A stretch of 64,000 nt of DNA, taken from the NCBI GenBank assembly GCA_031763025.1, contig JASSKH010000025.1, positions 5,722,689 through 5,786,688 of the forward strand, in the 5' to 3' direction. This DNA comes from Macrocystis pyrifera (Eukaryota > Sar > Phaeophyceae > Laminariales > Laminariaceae). A program made the position numbers and the translations under genes. The notes beneath the pieces were generated by a model. That model ran no database searches and had not been told where the DNA came from. It saw only the letters and a list, made by a program, of their open reading frames with translations. Below, in pieces: positions 21,965-32,400 of this stretch (the stretch's first letter is position 1; every line of letters starts with the position of its first letter).

Positions 21965-24290
21965 AGCGATACCCCCAGTCTGGAGACAGTAGTTCTGGAA
22001 CTCCTTGCCGGTGAACTCGCCCCCTTTGTCAGCCCTTAAACGCTCCAGACGGAAACCACTGGGGATCACCACAGACAGTACGAACATCTGAAACGAGCTG
22101 AGAGCGTCGTGCTTGGACTTCATCAGATAGGTCTCCGTCCACTTGGTGTACTCGTCGGAGATCTTGGTGACGTACTTGTAACCTCCGAGTGCTTCTGGCG
22201 TTAAAGGCCCCATCAGGTCTACGAAAACCAGCTGGAAAGGGAGCTTGGCTTTATGATCAGCCGTCTTCGGGTGAGCTAGCTGGTGACTCTTTCCGACCGC
22301 ACACACGTCGCAGTCTGGAACGGTCCCGTCGAAGCTCACCCCGTTGTTGTCCAGGTTCTTCAGGAGATCTAGGCTCTTGCGATTGAGATGCCCTAGTCTC
22401 CGATACCACAAGTTGGCACTAGCCGCAGCCTGCATTGCCAGCCCCGGCCTGTCGATCTCGTCTTCAAGATCCAGCGAGAAAGAGTAGAGATCGGACCCCA
22501 GCTCTTGAAGTGGAAGTGTGAAGGTGTCTGTCTCCAGCCTTGGGGTGTTCCTGTCAAAAATTGATACGACACCGCTTCGAGCCGCTTGTTTTACCGAGAA
22601 CAGGTTACGCCCTAGGCCGGGCACAACCAGACATGAAAGTTGGACTAAACGCTGTACTCCTTTGTCGTCGGTTACGTAACCCCGGAGAAGCCCCTGCGCT
22701 GTACCAATCAATTCTCCCCCCCCCCCGGCGGTTGAGATTGCTTTCGGCATATCCAAGACCTTGAAGTTCTTCAACCTGTCACGCAGTCTGGGGATGATAG
22801 CATCATCGAAATAGTGTCCAGACGCGCCACTGTCCACCAGCACATTCACGGACGTGTTGCTGCAGTGGGCTTGCCACCCCGCGGTAGGACCAGCCGTGAG
22901 AGCCGATCCTTTCTCCGTACGGGTGATTCCCTTAAACATTTCGGGCTGCCCATTGGTGTTCGTCGAGACCATGCGGGCATAAAGGGAGTCACCGAATAGG
23001 AGCCACAGATAGTGAAATATGGCCACCATCACTAGAGCACGGGTGATCGCAGCCAAAATCCCGAGGATGCGGCCTCGAAGCTGCAGTTTCTGGACTGGTC
23101 CTTCCTCGATCATGAAGGCCGATCCGTTAGTCTCTTCTCCGCTGATACCGCCGAAGGATCCAAACAGCCCGCTGGAGTCGACTGATTCATCTTTTGGCCC
23201 GAAAGGCCAGAAAGCTTCCTCCTCCACGGGCGCTTCCACCGCGGAAAATGAGATAGGGTGGTTGGGGTCATAAGAAGCGACATAATTCGCGCTCCCGTTG
23301 TTTGCACTGTTGCTGCGTTGTTGATGCTGCATACGGCAATCTGCGTCGCTGTGTGTTGTGGACTTATGGAAAGAACACCACTGCTTTCCATCGCCCCCTC
23401 TCCTCCCGTTTCCGGGTGCTTCTTTCGCGTGGCGAGACGCGTGCTGTGGTCGTTGAATTTGTTGGCCCCATTGATTTGACCCACGCCGGTGCTCCTTGTC
23501 TTTCAAGACGGCACAGTCTTGTATGGTGTGTCCGACTCCTTTGCAGTAGGTGCACTGCACGTCCCTACCGTTGTGTCCTGCCACCTGCATGGCGATGCCA
23601 CGACCTGCGACCGGCTTGACGCTGGAAGGGCGCGAAAGGTTGTCGACGTACATGGTGTGTACCATGTGCCGGATGTCGTCCAAACCAAAATCCCGCCTCT
23701 CGTAGCTGGCGGTTAGTACTCTCTCGTATTCAATGGGAAGAGCACGTAAAATAATGTCCTCGTACCTCTCGTCGTGGACCGTCTGGCCCATTTCCTGGAG
23801 TAGGTCACGGCATTCGTCTAGGACGAAAAAGAAGTCGTCCGGATCTTGCCCGGGCTCCATCTTGGTGCTGACGAGCTTCTCATGGCACGCTCTTCTGGCC
23901 TCCTTAGTGTGGCCGTTGTATTTTTCAGTGAGAGCTTTCCACGCCGCCTGTCCGTGCCCCGTTCCATCTTCTGACCGCTTGCCCTCAAACCTTTTAATGG
24001 TGTTGTTGGCGGAGCCGGATGTGGTGAGGAGTAGCACACTCCAGAGATCTTGGTTTGCTTGAATCCATGTCCGCTCAGCAATGGCATTAAGCGACGATGT
24101 GTCGGCGCTGCCCAGTCTAGATGACGGCTGGAGCTTGCCTTGAAACACCTCGAAGACGGGTTTGCTGTAGAGCGAAAGGCAGACGCGAAGCTTGGTCTTG
24201 TATTCGTGGAAAGTATCCTTGTTCCTGCCGGCGAACACCGGGCAGTTCTTGATAACTGCCTGAGTGTTGTTGGACGCCACGCCCTCCATG
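21960..24290 (-). pseudogene. copia element 2 Gag-protease-integrase (first part of Gag-Pol)
   Basis: ATG at 24290 (MEGVASNN) begins a long frame; a GTG at 24304 lies in frame upstream. Order of domains: a Gag capsid-type region with WKALTEKYNGHTKEARRACHEKL; a zinc knuckle CTYCKGVGHTIQDC (CX2CX4HX4C) at ~residue 250; a hydrophobic stretch near residues 410-430; protease motif VLVDSGASGHYFDD at ~residue 500; the pre-integrase zinc region (LGHLNRKS...CDVC) at ~640-670; and the integrase core with Asp in VFVDLMGPL and Asp in RADKGGEF. A frameshift of one leftover base near 21965 cuts the frame before the third catalytic residue. Known roles: particle shell, polyprotein cleavage and cDNA integration. 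Confidence 0.9.
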
Positions 24291-24439
24291 GCGAATACTC
24301 GCACTTAGTGCTAAAGGCAGATGTGTTCCTCCTTCGGCGATATATAGATACCAATATAATATAGTAAAAACGCGAACCCGAGTCTCGGTCGAAGTGTTGA
24401 AAAAACCACGTGCCGGAGCTTGTGTCAGGTTGCTATAAT

Positions 24440-24656
24440 CACGCTGGACTGCTGTGTGTAACAGTGCCGATTACGCTGAACTGCTGTGTGTAACAGTGAT
24501 AATCACGCTGAACTGCTGTGTGTAACAGTGTCAGTGTTAAAAAGAAGCGCCCCCGAGCATGTGACGCTGAACTGCTGTGTGTAACAGTGATAAATCACGC
24601 TGAACTGCTGTGTGTAACAGTGTCAGCGTTAAAAAGAAGCGCTCTCGAGTATGTGC
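24440..24656 (-). repeat. Tandem repeats in the leader of copia element 2
   Basis: Five ~27-bp copies of CACGCTGAACTGCTGTGTG plus TAACAGTG (starts about 24440, 24472, 24504, 24563, 24596) and a degenerate one near 24722. The last four form two ~90-bp higher-order units that share TTAAAAAGAAGCGC and CGAG. They lie between the gag start and the 5' LTR, where packaging or translation signals would be expected; any function is inference. Confidence 0.8.
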
Positions 24657-24826
24657 CGAGAGGGTGAATTTACGGAAACCGAGCTGGGTCGGGCCGCTGA
24701 TAAAATAAACAAACCAAAACTCACCCTGAACTGCTGTGAGTGAAATCCTTAGCTGCTGCTATAAGGCTCCGGGTCCACGAAGGCTCCCGATGCGCGCACC
24801 ACGCTTAAACCGAGGCTCATAAAACC

Positions 24827-25409
24827 TGTTAAAGATACCACCAGATGGTACTTGTCAGTAGGCTGCAAAGGCTGGTGCTGGTAGTCGTTAGACTGACCGA
24901 GCAGACACGCTGTGTCGAGGATGTGAGAAGTTGATAACGCTTAGAAGGTTCGCTTCACTTCACTTCATATAAATTAACTTGATGATACCAGCGATGACGC
25001 TCGTCCTGCGTCAATGCAGTAGAGACGCTTGGTAGAGCTAGACGTCGCAACCAGGGAAGGGTAGACAAACCACGTAGACAAACGCAGGGAAGCCAGACGA
25101 AGAACTGAGCTAGGATATCCGACTACGAACTCTGTACTCGTGGATATCCGGTAGGTACGTTACACAAAGAAATGCGGCGCAACCTGAAATAACGCGGTGG
25201 AACCCAAACCAACCAGCTTCAACACATGCAGATAGTCTGTACAAGCGTAACATTCCAACACACCCACCAAGCACACTTGTCGTGCCGATGAGCAACTCTG
25301 TAGGCTACCTGCTACTGCTGTGGCGCTGCAGCAAGTGCTAACATGGAGCTGTACATTCGCTACAGAACATTGATAATGCCAATACACTGATTTCGTCAAC
25401 TTCTTAACA
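24827..25409 (-). repeat. 5' LTR of copia element 2 (complete, 583 bp)
   Basis: On - it runs TGTTAAGAAGTTGACG ... CTTTAACA. Only the last 117 bp (24827-24943) are shared with the other LTR. No clear tRNA primer site is recognised next to it (24810-24826). Confidence 0.85.
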
Positions 25410-25627
25410 GGGCCGGAGACCTTAACCAGCGCATTCCGTTCAGATTTCATGACGGTGTCGTTGGTTTTGTCGATCGATGTCTGCCGAGGATTCTCATAAA
25501 AGTTGGCTCCAGTCAATGGGAATGACTATACATTGCTCTAGTATCTGCCAGAACAGGGGTTTTACATACATTGCGCGGCGCGCAATTAAAGTCCGCGTAA
25601 GCTGTCCCGTCACGTATTAAATTTGCC
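25410..25627. mobile_element. hAT-like element copy 2, right part
   Basis: Starts with the duplicated GGGCC, continues GGAGACCTTAACC and ends ATTTGCC. It aligns with ~4098-4291 of copy 1, including the GCGCGGCGCGC palindrome just before AATTAAAGTC. Confidence 0.75.
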
Positions 25628-26222
25628 AGACAGTCTCCTACCAGGTGTCAGTTACACCACCAATCCCTGTCCGTGTGCATCACCAAAACCAACCGACAGC
25701 AGTAAGTGGTACAGCAGTAGTTATGGTTCTTTATAGGGGTGCGTAACCAGGTAAAACAAACGTGCGTCTGTTTTTTTTGTTTTACATACATACCAGGTAC
25801 ACAGTACAGGCCCGTCAACAAGAGAGTCTTGTTTGGAGTGAGCCTCGGATTACTATTTTTTGCGGAAGGCCAGGTCACTTCCTTGAATCACGTTTCCTAT
25901 CCCCCGAAGGTACTGAAACGTGTTTTTTTTTCTCATACGGGTTTTCTTATCGAATATTCGGTACGGGCGACCCTTGCCTGGAATTCTCGATGTGGCAGTG
26001 AGTGCTGGGAGTGGCACACGAAGACTGCGACCTGCAGCCACCAGTAACATATTACCAGGTATTCATAGCTTGAAAACAAAACACGATGTAACCAATCTAC
26101 ATACTTGAGCTTTCGTTCATGGAGCCCATCAACCCGAACCGCACCGCTCGTGCCACGCGTTGCCACTGAATTAAAATACTCGCAGTCCCTACTCGCCATA
26201 ATGTATACCAGGTACGAGGTAC
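25628..26222. other. No gene seen
   Basis: AT-rich, with three TACCAGGTA motifs (25791, 26053, 26206). The overlapping reading frames at 25739-26047 and 25933-26322 show no motif. Confidence 0.5.
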
Positions 26223-26224
26223 TA

Positions 26225-26334
26225 TTACGGGGGACCATAGTAAATGGGACCAAATATTGGTAGTAAAAATAGGTACATATATATATAGGTTTTTGTGTAT
26301 ACCGACATACCGACCCCCGCAATATTAGTATTCA
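26225..26334. mobile_element. MITE of the TTACGGGGG...TA family, copy 2
   Basis: Preceded by TA. The left end TTACGGGGGACCATAGTAAA is intact and the interior matches the other copies. The right arm has lost the GGTCCTATTTACTATGG part and ends CCCCCGCAATAT. Confidence 0.65.
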
Positions 26335-26458
26335 GTGTATATGGAAATGCCAGTAGAGGAACAGAACAAACAGTAGTAATGCACTGCTGCAGTACCGAAA
26401 GTAAACAACAGCGCCGTCGAGGCCGATGCCGCTATTATGGCGAACACTGCTGCTGTTG

Positions 26459-26590
26459 GGGGAGAATAGCCTGCCCGACCTGCTCACGGCGCGTGGAGTA
26501 GGGTTCGCAACAGGGCCATCTTGAAGGCGTGCGATATTCGCCTCGAAGCAGTACCCACGCCCTTAGGACGGATTGCTCGTCTACACATCT
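26459..26590. repeat. Dispersed ~135-bp repeat, copy 1
   Basis: AGAATAGCCTGCCCGACCTG ... GCGATATTCGCCTCGA ... TTGCTCGTCTACAC. The same sequence recurs in the same orientation at 63538-63672. Confidence 0.7.
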
Positions 26591-26894
26591 GATCCTGAGC
26601 CCCTGGTATCTTGTTGCAACATACTCCTCCTGTCTACATGTACCAAGTCTACAAGTTATCTTGTTGCGCACAGCAGTATACTGGTATACTGCTGCTGGTT
26701 AAGGCCAATGCGCCCATGTATCGTACAGGAGGGATGGCCCATATCGCGAGCTACTTACTAATTAGCAGCAGCTGGCGCATATCGCGAGCTGCTTAGCAGC
26801 TTGCGCAAGATCTACACTACTGCGGAAGATATAGGTTTTGCACCAAGGTAAACACACCACGATAGCCAAGGTTATTCCCTTTGGCATGTCATAC

Positions 26895-26993
26895 CTTGGC
26901 TCCTTTCTTCGCGAGGGCGATCGCTGCAGCCCCCCCGATGCCTGTCGAAGCTCCAGTTACAAGCGCCACCTTCCCTTCAAGCTTGACAGACAT
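26895..26993 (-). CDS. First exon of a second short-chain dehydrogenase/reductase (orphan exon or partial gene)
   Basis: On - an ATG at 26993 opens 33 codons ending in AAG, directly before GTATGACA, a good splice donor. The peptide carries KVALVTGASTGIGGAAA, the TGxxxGxG nucleotide-binding motif of the SDR family. It matches the first exon of the gene at 29354 residue for residue over most of its length, and the intron falls at the same phase-0 place. Both genes are thus paralogs facing apart, 2.36 kb between start codons. I found no second exon on - down to the copia element, nor in 16.6-19.3 kb. The gene is either truncated or continues across insertions beyond what I can recognise. The upstream stretch on - (27000-27200) is pyrimidine-rich like that of the + gene. 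Confidence 0.72.
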
Positions 26994-27370
26994 GGCGATT
27001 ATAGTTGCCGATGGATATTTCTTGCAGCGTACGAGAAGGTCGCTGGAGATAAGAGTAGGAAAGAAAGGTTCTAGTTGGTGGGATATCGAGAGACCTTAGT
27101 ACGTGTGAGTGGGATACGGAGGTGTGTGAGGGCGAGTGCGAGGTGGGGCTGGGGTTGGCAGCGAGCAGCGAGCAGCCGGGGTACGAGAAAGCTCCGGAGA
27201 TGAGAGGAAGCCGAGCAAATTGTAATGCGTACGAAAAAATGCAAAGCGTTGTACTCGCTGCTCGTACATCGTACATACATTTTTTTCGTCAGCTGTGTCT
27301 GAATTCTGATTGGCCGAACTGTGTTTGGGAGGTCCGGGCTATTTTTTTTATAAATTTTCAATATTTAATC

Positions 27371-27925
27371 AGTCGAACTCAAAGCTGAAGTATTTTTTTA
27401 TAAATTTTTGAAATACGTCAGCTGTGAGTTCGACTAATTAAATAGTTGATACTCAACTTGACGTATTTCAAAATTTATTTTTAAAAAAAAATGAAATACG
27501 TCAGCTGTGAGTTCGACTGATTAAACAGTTGATACTCAACTTTGCAAGCTGCGCAATACGTCTCGTCTATATATATATTCCATTTTACCGAATTTTACAA
27601 GTATTGTGAGAAACCGAACGCGCGTATTCTTTTGTGTAATCCCTTGTCAAAGATATAGGCTATTTTACTATTTTATAAAATTATGAAATACGTCAGCTGT
27701 GAGTTCGGCTGATTGAATTTTTGATACTCAACTTCGACAGCTAATACGTACGTCTCGTCTATATTCCATTTTATAAATTTTGAAGTACGTCAGCTGTGAG
27801 TTCGAGTTCGACTGATTAAATAGTTGAAAATCAACTTTGCAAGCTGCGTTTTATAAAAAACAAAGAAACCACGTCAGCTGTGAGTTCAACCGATCGGCAG
27901 ATCGGTCGATACTCAACTTTATAAG
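27371..27925. repeat. Five diverged stem-loop repeats in the divergent promoter region
   Basis: Units start GAAATACGTCAGCTGTGAG at about 27411, 27493, 27685, 27782 and (decayed) 27866. Each continues with TTCGACTGATTAAATAG and TTGATACTCAAC, then often GCAAGCTGCG. GAGTTCGACT and AGTTGATACTC can fold back on each other. A partial inverted copy lies at 27371. Spacing is irregular (60-190 bp). Confidence 0.75.
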
Positions 27926-27954
27926 CTGCGTGAACCGCGCACGTTTTCCATTAT

Positions 27955-28137
27955 TTGTTCTCCCCCCGAATCCGGAAAATAAATAATACCAGTACCTGGT
28001 ATGTTCACTCTGCAGTCGCAACTGGAAAAAAAAGAAAAGGACAAAGGAACAATTTGTTCTCCCCGAATCCGGAAAATAAATAATATGTTCACTCTGCACT
28101 CGCAGCTGGAAAAAAAAGAAAAGGACAAAGGAACAAG
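27955..28137. repeat. Tandem duplication with a 13-bp palindromic insertion in one unit
   Basis: Two units (27955-28052 and 28053-28137) share TTTGTTCTCC, CGAATCCGGAAAATAAATA, TGTTCACTCTGCA and GGAAAAAAAAGAAAAGGAC. Unit 1 alone has CCAGTACCTGGTA inserted after AATAATA (27988-28001). Confidence 0.85.
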
Positions 28138-29353
28138 GAAAATTTCGAATAAGAATGCCCCATGTTTCTCAAATACCTGAATGTAATGTGACACGTAAGA
28201 TCGGGTGACGCAAGAGTAAGAATGACATTCGTCTAAAAGTAAGAATAACATCTTCCATCAGTCCTCGCGATTGACTACACATACTGGCCAGAGACGCCAC
28301 TGGATGCCACCATGGTCGACGAGACGATAATACTTACAGCTGGTTCGATTTCCAATTAATTGATTTCGGCCAGTACCGTTTCGCTCACTGAAACAGCAGA
28401 TCGACACGTGAGGGCCGGGGTACACAAGACTGGACAGTCGAAAGTTGGTTTACAGCAGTTCACACGTGACATACACACCAAGACAATGGAAATTTTGAAT
28501 ACTCCCTGTAAATAAATGTTGCAGCAGGTAGGTCTTGACGTACAAGTAAGTACGTGTTTTTGGTGAATCTCACTATCGTACATGTTCTTGGCCTCTTCTG
28601 CTCTTGATATATGAAAAACAAAGCAAGCACACACACCCCTACCTGTAAAATAGCAGAAAAGGTGATCCAACGACAGCACAGGAGGTGATGCTCGTGTTTT
28701 CTGCAGGCAGGCTAGCGAGTGGCGCATTTCGATCCTACAGCTCCTTGTTCCATCTTAGACGTTCTATACCAGGCAATACGATCACGAGAGCTGGATCCCA
28801 AAGCTCGCCCTGCACACGATGCCAAGAAGATGGAAACAAAGGATAAAACTGAACGCGAGCGTCACTCTACAGCCTCCGATCGTGTTGATTATTCCGAATC
28901 TCATCGAAGTCCGTTTGTAATTTTCCTGGAAGATGTCCTTGCTGTTCTTTTCTCCACCGAAAACCATCCCTTCGAGACCATCCCAAAAAAAATGTTAAGC
29001 CTATCATACAATACGTTCTCGAGACCATCCCACAATAAATCTGAGACGGTTCGGCCAATGAAAACGGTTCAAATATACAAGATATCTAAACGGGCCGCCG
29101 GGTTGATTTCGTTTGCTCCGCTTCCTATCTCCGTTTCCTCCGCCTCCAACAGCACACCCCTTTTGCTCTGGCACCCTCTGTTCACACTCTCACACACGTC
29201 CTCCCACTCCAGCTCGACAAGACTCCTGCTCTACTACGAGTGCCTTCTTTGCGCCATCGCCGACAGCCTTTGTGCACAGCAGTACCCTCATCGAACAGAG
29301 CGGGACCTATACAGCAGCATAGTCTATACACCCATCCACATTCAACTGCCATC

Positions 29354-29455
29354 ATGTCTTCTGGAAAGCTTCAAGGGAAGGTGGCGCTCGTGACTGGAGC
29401 ATCGACGGGCATCGGAAGGGCTTCAGCGATCGCCTTTGCGAAGGAGGGAGCTAAG
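29354..29455 (+). CDS. SDR gene exon 1
   Basis: 34 codons, start to the end of the first Rossmann helix, with TGASTGIG. Donor AAG|GTTCGA. Intron 1 is 715 bp. Confidence 0.92.
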
Positions 29456-32400
29456 GTTCGAAGTACCACAAAGGGAAGGGGCTCGTCTATCATGGTGTAG
29501 GGTTTACGTACTCTACTGTGGGTCTATCTTCAGCAGCAGTTGATATGCCAAGTACGATGCCTTGCGCACATACATGTAACCCGTTGTTGTAGTATTATGA
29601 TGTCTTGCGCAAGACGCTCGAAGCATGTCAACCGCTTTTCTCTTGCTGCATGATACCCGTGGTGTCACCATACGTACATACACGAGCGTTTGTCTCAGCC
29701 TGCCGCATGTACCCGCACTCGCTACGTACAGCTAGCTGCTGTGTATGTATGTGGTCCGACCGACGTTTCCCCGCGAGCGTGCGCTTTCAGGCGATGTTCA
29801 CGAGCATCGAGTGAAGCCGTTAGTTTAGCTGTTAACAGGTTAAAAATGATGTGCTCGTCGTGTGTTTTCTGTGACGGTGCCCACAAAGACACGAAAATTT
29901 GCTCGAAACTACGGCTGCTACTACTGCTGTTGTTGTACATGTAAGGAAGTGCTCGTACGAAGAGGTAAGTTGAAAGAGGGACGAAAATTTCACGAACATA
30001 CGTACACATGTATGTACCTTGCATGTACGTACATGATGGGAGTATTTCTCTGATTTTGGGTATCGGTGCATTCGGTCCCTTCCTCCCTATATACCTCCCC
30101 CCCAACAATTCCAATGTTTCGTACTCTGATCCGCGCTTGTATGTGATGCACGTTGGTGCTGTGTTTCCAGGTTGTTTTGTCAGCCAGAACAGAGGACAAG
30201 CTCAAGGCCGTTGCCGACGAGATCAGGTCTGCGGGCGGCGAAGCTCTCGTTGTTGCGGGCGACGTTTCCAAGGTGGGGCAGATGAGGAGTATACCGTAGG
30301 CATAGCACACGCGGTGGGCTGGAGTCGATGCCGTAGCGATGGTTGCTCGCGCTGCAAGATATCTGGAATACGAGTACGGTATGTATAGTATTATTACCGT
30401 GATCCGTGATACCAAAGGTGTACGTCATAGCCTTTGCGTATTTTTAACTTGATTGACTTATTACTGCTGTAGCTGGTATAATAATAGGTGCTGTTGCTGT
30501 TATCTACTCGAGGTCTATAATATGATAACAATGAGTGCTTGCTCGTATGTACAGCAGTACACGTATAGTGTAGGTGGTGTAGTTGTCAACCATGCTCCCG
30601 AGATTCTCTGTGTAAGAAGATTTATTTTTCAAGCACAGCAGCGCCGCATACATACGCACGTACGAGCTGGGCCAGCCGATAAATGGGTAAACCATCCGAA
30701 GGTCGTATCTCGTGAACCACTGCGAATTTGGACTTGAAATTTGGAGGCACTGACTCAGGGACACTAACTACACTGCACGCGCAGAAAAACAAAAGTATAC
30801 AAAAATTAGGACATTTTTTCTAGGTTTTTAGGCAAAATCAGGTATACCTGGCCACTTTTCGGCCAAAATCAGTTATGCTAAAAACAAGTACAAAACACAC
30901 CCCTGGAGCCCTGCGTTGGCCAGGCTGACATCGTAACTGATTTTGGCTCGAAAAAGACAAGGTATATACGTATACCTGATTTTTTCTACTCTGTCTAGCT
31001 TTCAACTGATTTTGGCCAACTTTGAACCGACCATAGAGGCCATACGTGCGCTGTGTTTCTCTCCGATTGCGTGTGCCTACCTTTTGGTTGAAATTCTTCT
31101 GTATTGACGTGTAAACTCTGTACTCATACGTCGTACCTGGTACGTAGTAAGTATACGTATATACATGCATACATGCGTACACTGGTTTCACTTTTTCTCC
31201 TTTGGGGTGTGCGATGTGCTTCAGTTAGTTGTTTTGTGTACTCTCTCATTTTTATGTTCACAGCAGTCTTTACAGCACAGTGGCCACACGGCATTTCGTC
31301 TGCACCACCACGCCTCGAGAGGTGGTCTCAGGTTTGGTATAGGCAAGATAATTTCGTGCCGAGCAGGCGGTTCCGCGAGGACGGTCTGGAAGTTTTAAAG
31401 CTGTCAACGGGGGGGGGGGTACCAGAGTAAATACTCTTGGCGCTCCCGCCGTGGCGAAACAAAAGAAGCATATTTATAGTGACTCTTTGCAGGTCCAAGT
31501 GGAGCCTACTGTGGTACCTACACCCTGAAAAAAACAAAACAATTCAGATTTTGGAAGCCATGTGGCACGCTTTAGGCGCATTATTTTTATACCGGATTGT
31601 CATGGACATCACACCGCTCGTGGCGCGCGTTTTTTTACTTGGTTTTAGCGTGTACGTGATTTTGGCTCATCATTTCGAACACATGAAAAAAACGAGTCTT
31701 CCGCTTGTTGGTTGTTGCGTGGTAACACGATGTAAAATAAACACATCCATCCCAATACGTAATAATATTGAACGGGGCATCGCCGATCAATCATCTATAT
31801 AAGCAGTAGCACCTCGGCTGGCCCAGCTCCTACGTACCTCGGATGTACGACTATATACTATCGATGTTGTTCAGATACTAAGTACCACGGCGCATTCTAA
31901 ACTCGATGTTTGATATGGAGTGTCGACCCTCTGCTGCTGCTGTACGCCGAGCAGTGCACGCGCTTGGGGATTTGGAAAAATTGTGTCAGCTTTACGTTCT
32001 GAATGAACATTGCCCTGCTCGTTGTCGGGATGGATATGAACTACTACGTATATATGTATCTGGTACGTGATAAGAATACACACTCAGTACAATACCGGGG
32101 CAGTACCGCACAATATTTGCTGTTTTCACAATACCGCCAAAATCAACAATATTAATATACTAAGGTACCGGTATGCAACAGTAACGTAGAGGCAATACAT
32201 CTCCGGTACGACACGAGTGTACCCCGCCCCCCCCCCTCGAGAGCTTACAACACCCCCACGTCTCCCGAGAAACTGTTACGCTGTTGCGCCAGTGAAGCCC
32301 TTTATGGCGAGGACACGTGTGGCGCAACGCACGCCGAAGGCGCGGTTGCGAGGTTTTTTGCGTCGCAGGCGAAAACCGAACTGGGGTCATTCTTGTTCGC

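Larger units (their letters stand above)
19313..25409 (-). mobile_element. Ty1/copia LTR retrotransposon 2 with GGGCC target duplication
   Basis: 6,097 bp with TGTTAAAG at the left end and TTCTTAACA at the right. GGGCC stands on both sides (19308-19312, 25410-25414), and copy 1 of the host repeat shows the unoccupied site TGGGCCGGAG at 4096-4105. On - the order is 5' LTR, repeat-bearing leader, gag, protease, integrase, RT, RNase H, then a truncated 3' LTR. Gene order (integrase before RT) and the 5-bp duplication fit Ty1/copia. Two frameshifts and a 3' deletion make it inactive. Confidence 0.93.
26994..29353. promoter_or_regulatory. Intergenic region between the two divergent SDR starts
   Basis: 2.36 kb expected to hold both promoters. 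Next to each ATG lies a CT-rich leader (27000-27200 read on -; 29110-29350 on +). The middle holds five repeat units (27411-27925) and a tandem duplication (27955-28137). No TATA box is convincing. The frame 28719-29393 (+) runs through the leader and is not a supported gene. Confidence 0.5.

Noticed and set aside
24440-24656. CRISPR-like spaced repeats
   Set aside because: They lie in a retrotransposon leader and the intervening sequences are themselves repeated.
28719-29393. 224-codon + frame upstream of and overlapping SDR exon 1
   Set aside because: It reads exon 1 in another frame and the rest is the pyrimidine-rich leader; composition follows the CT-rich DNA.
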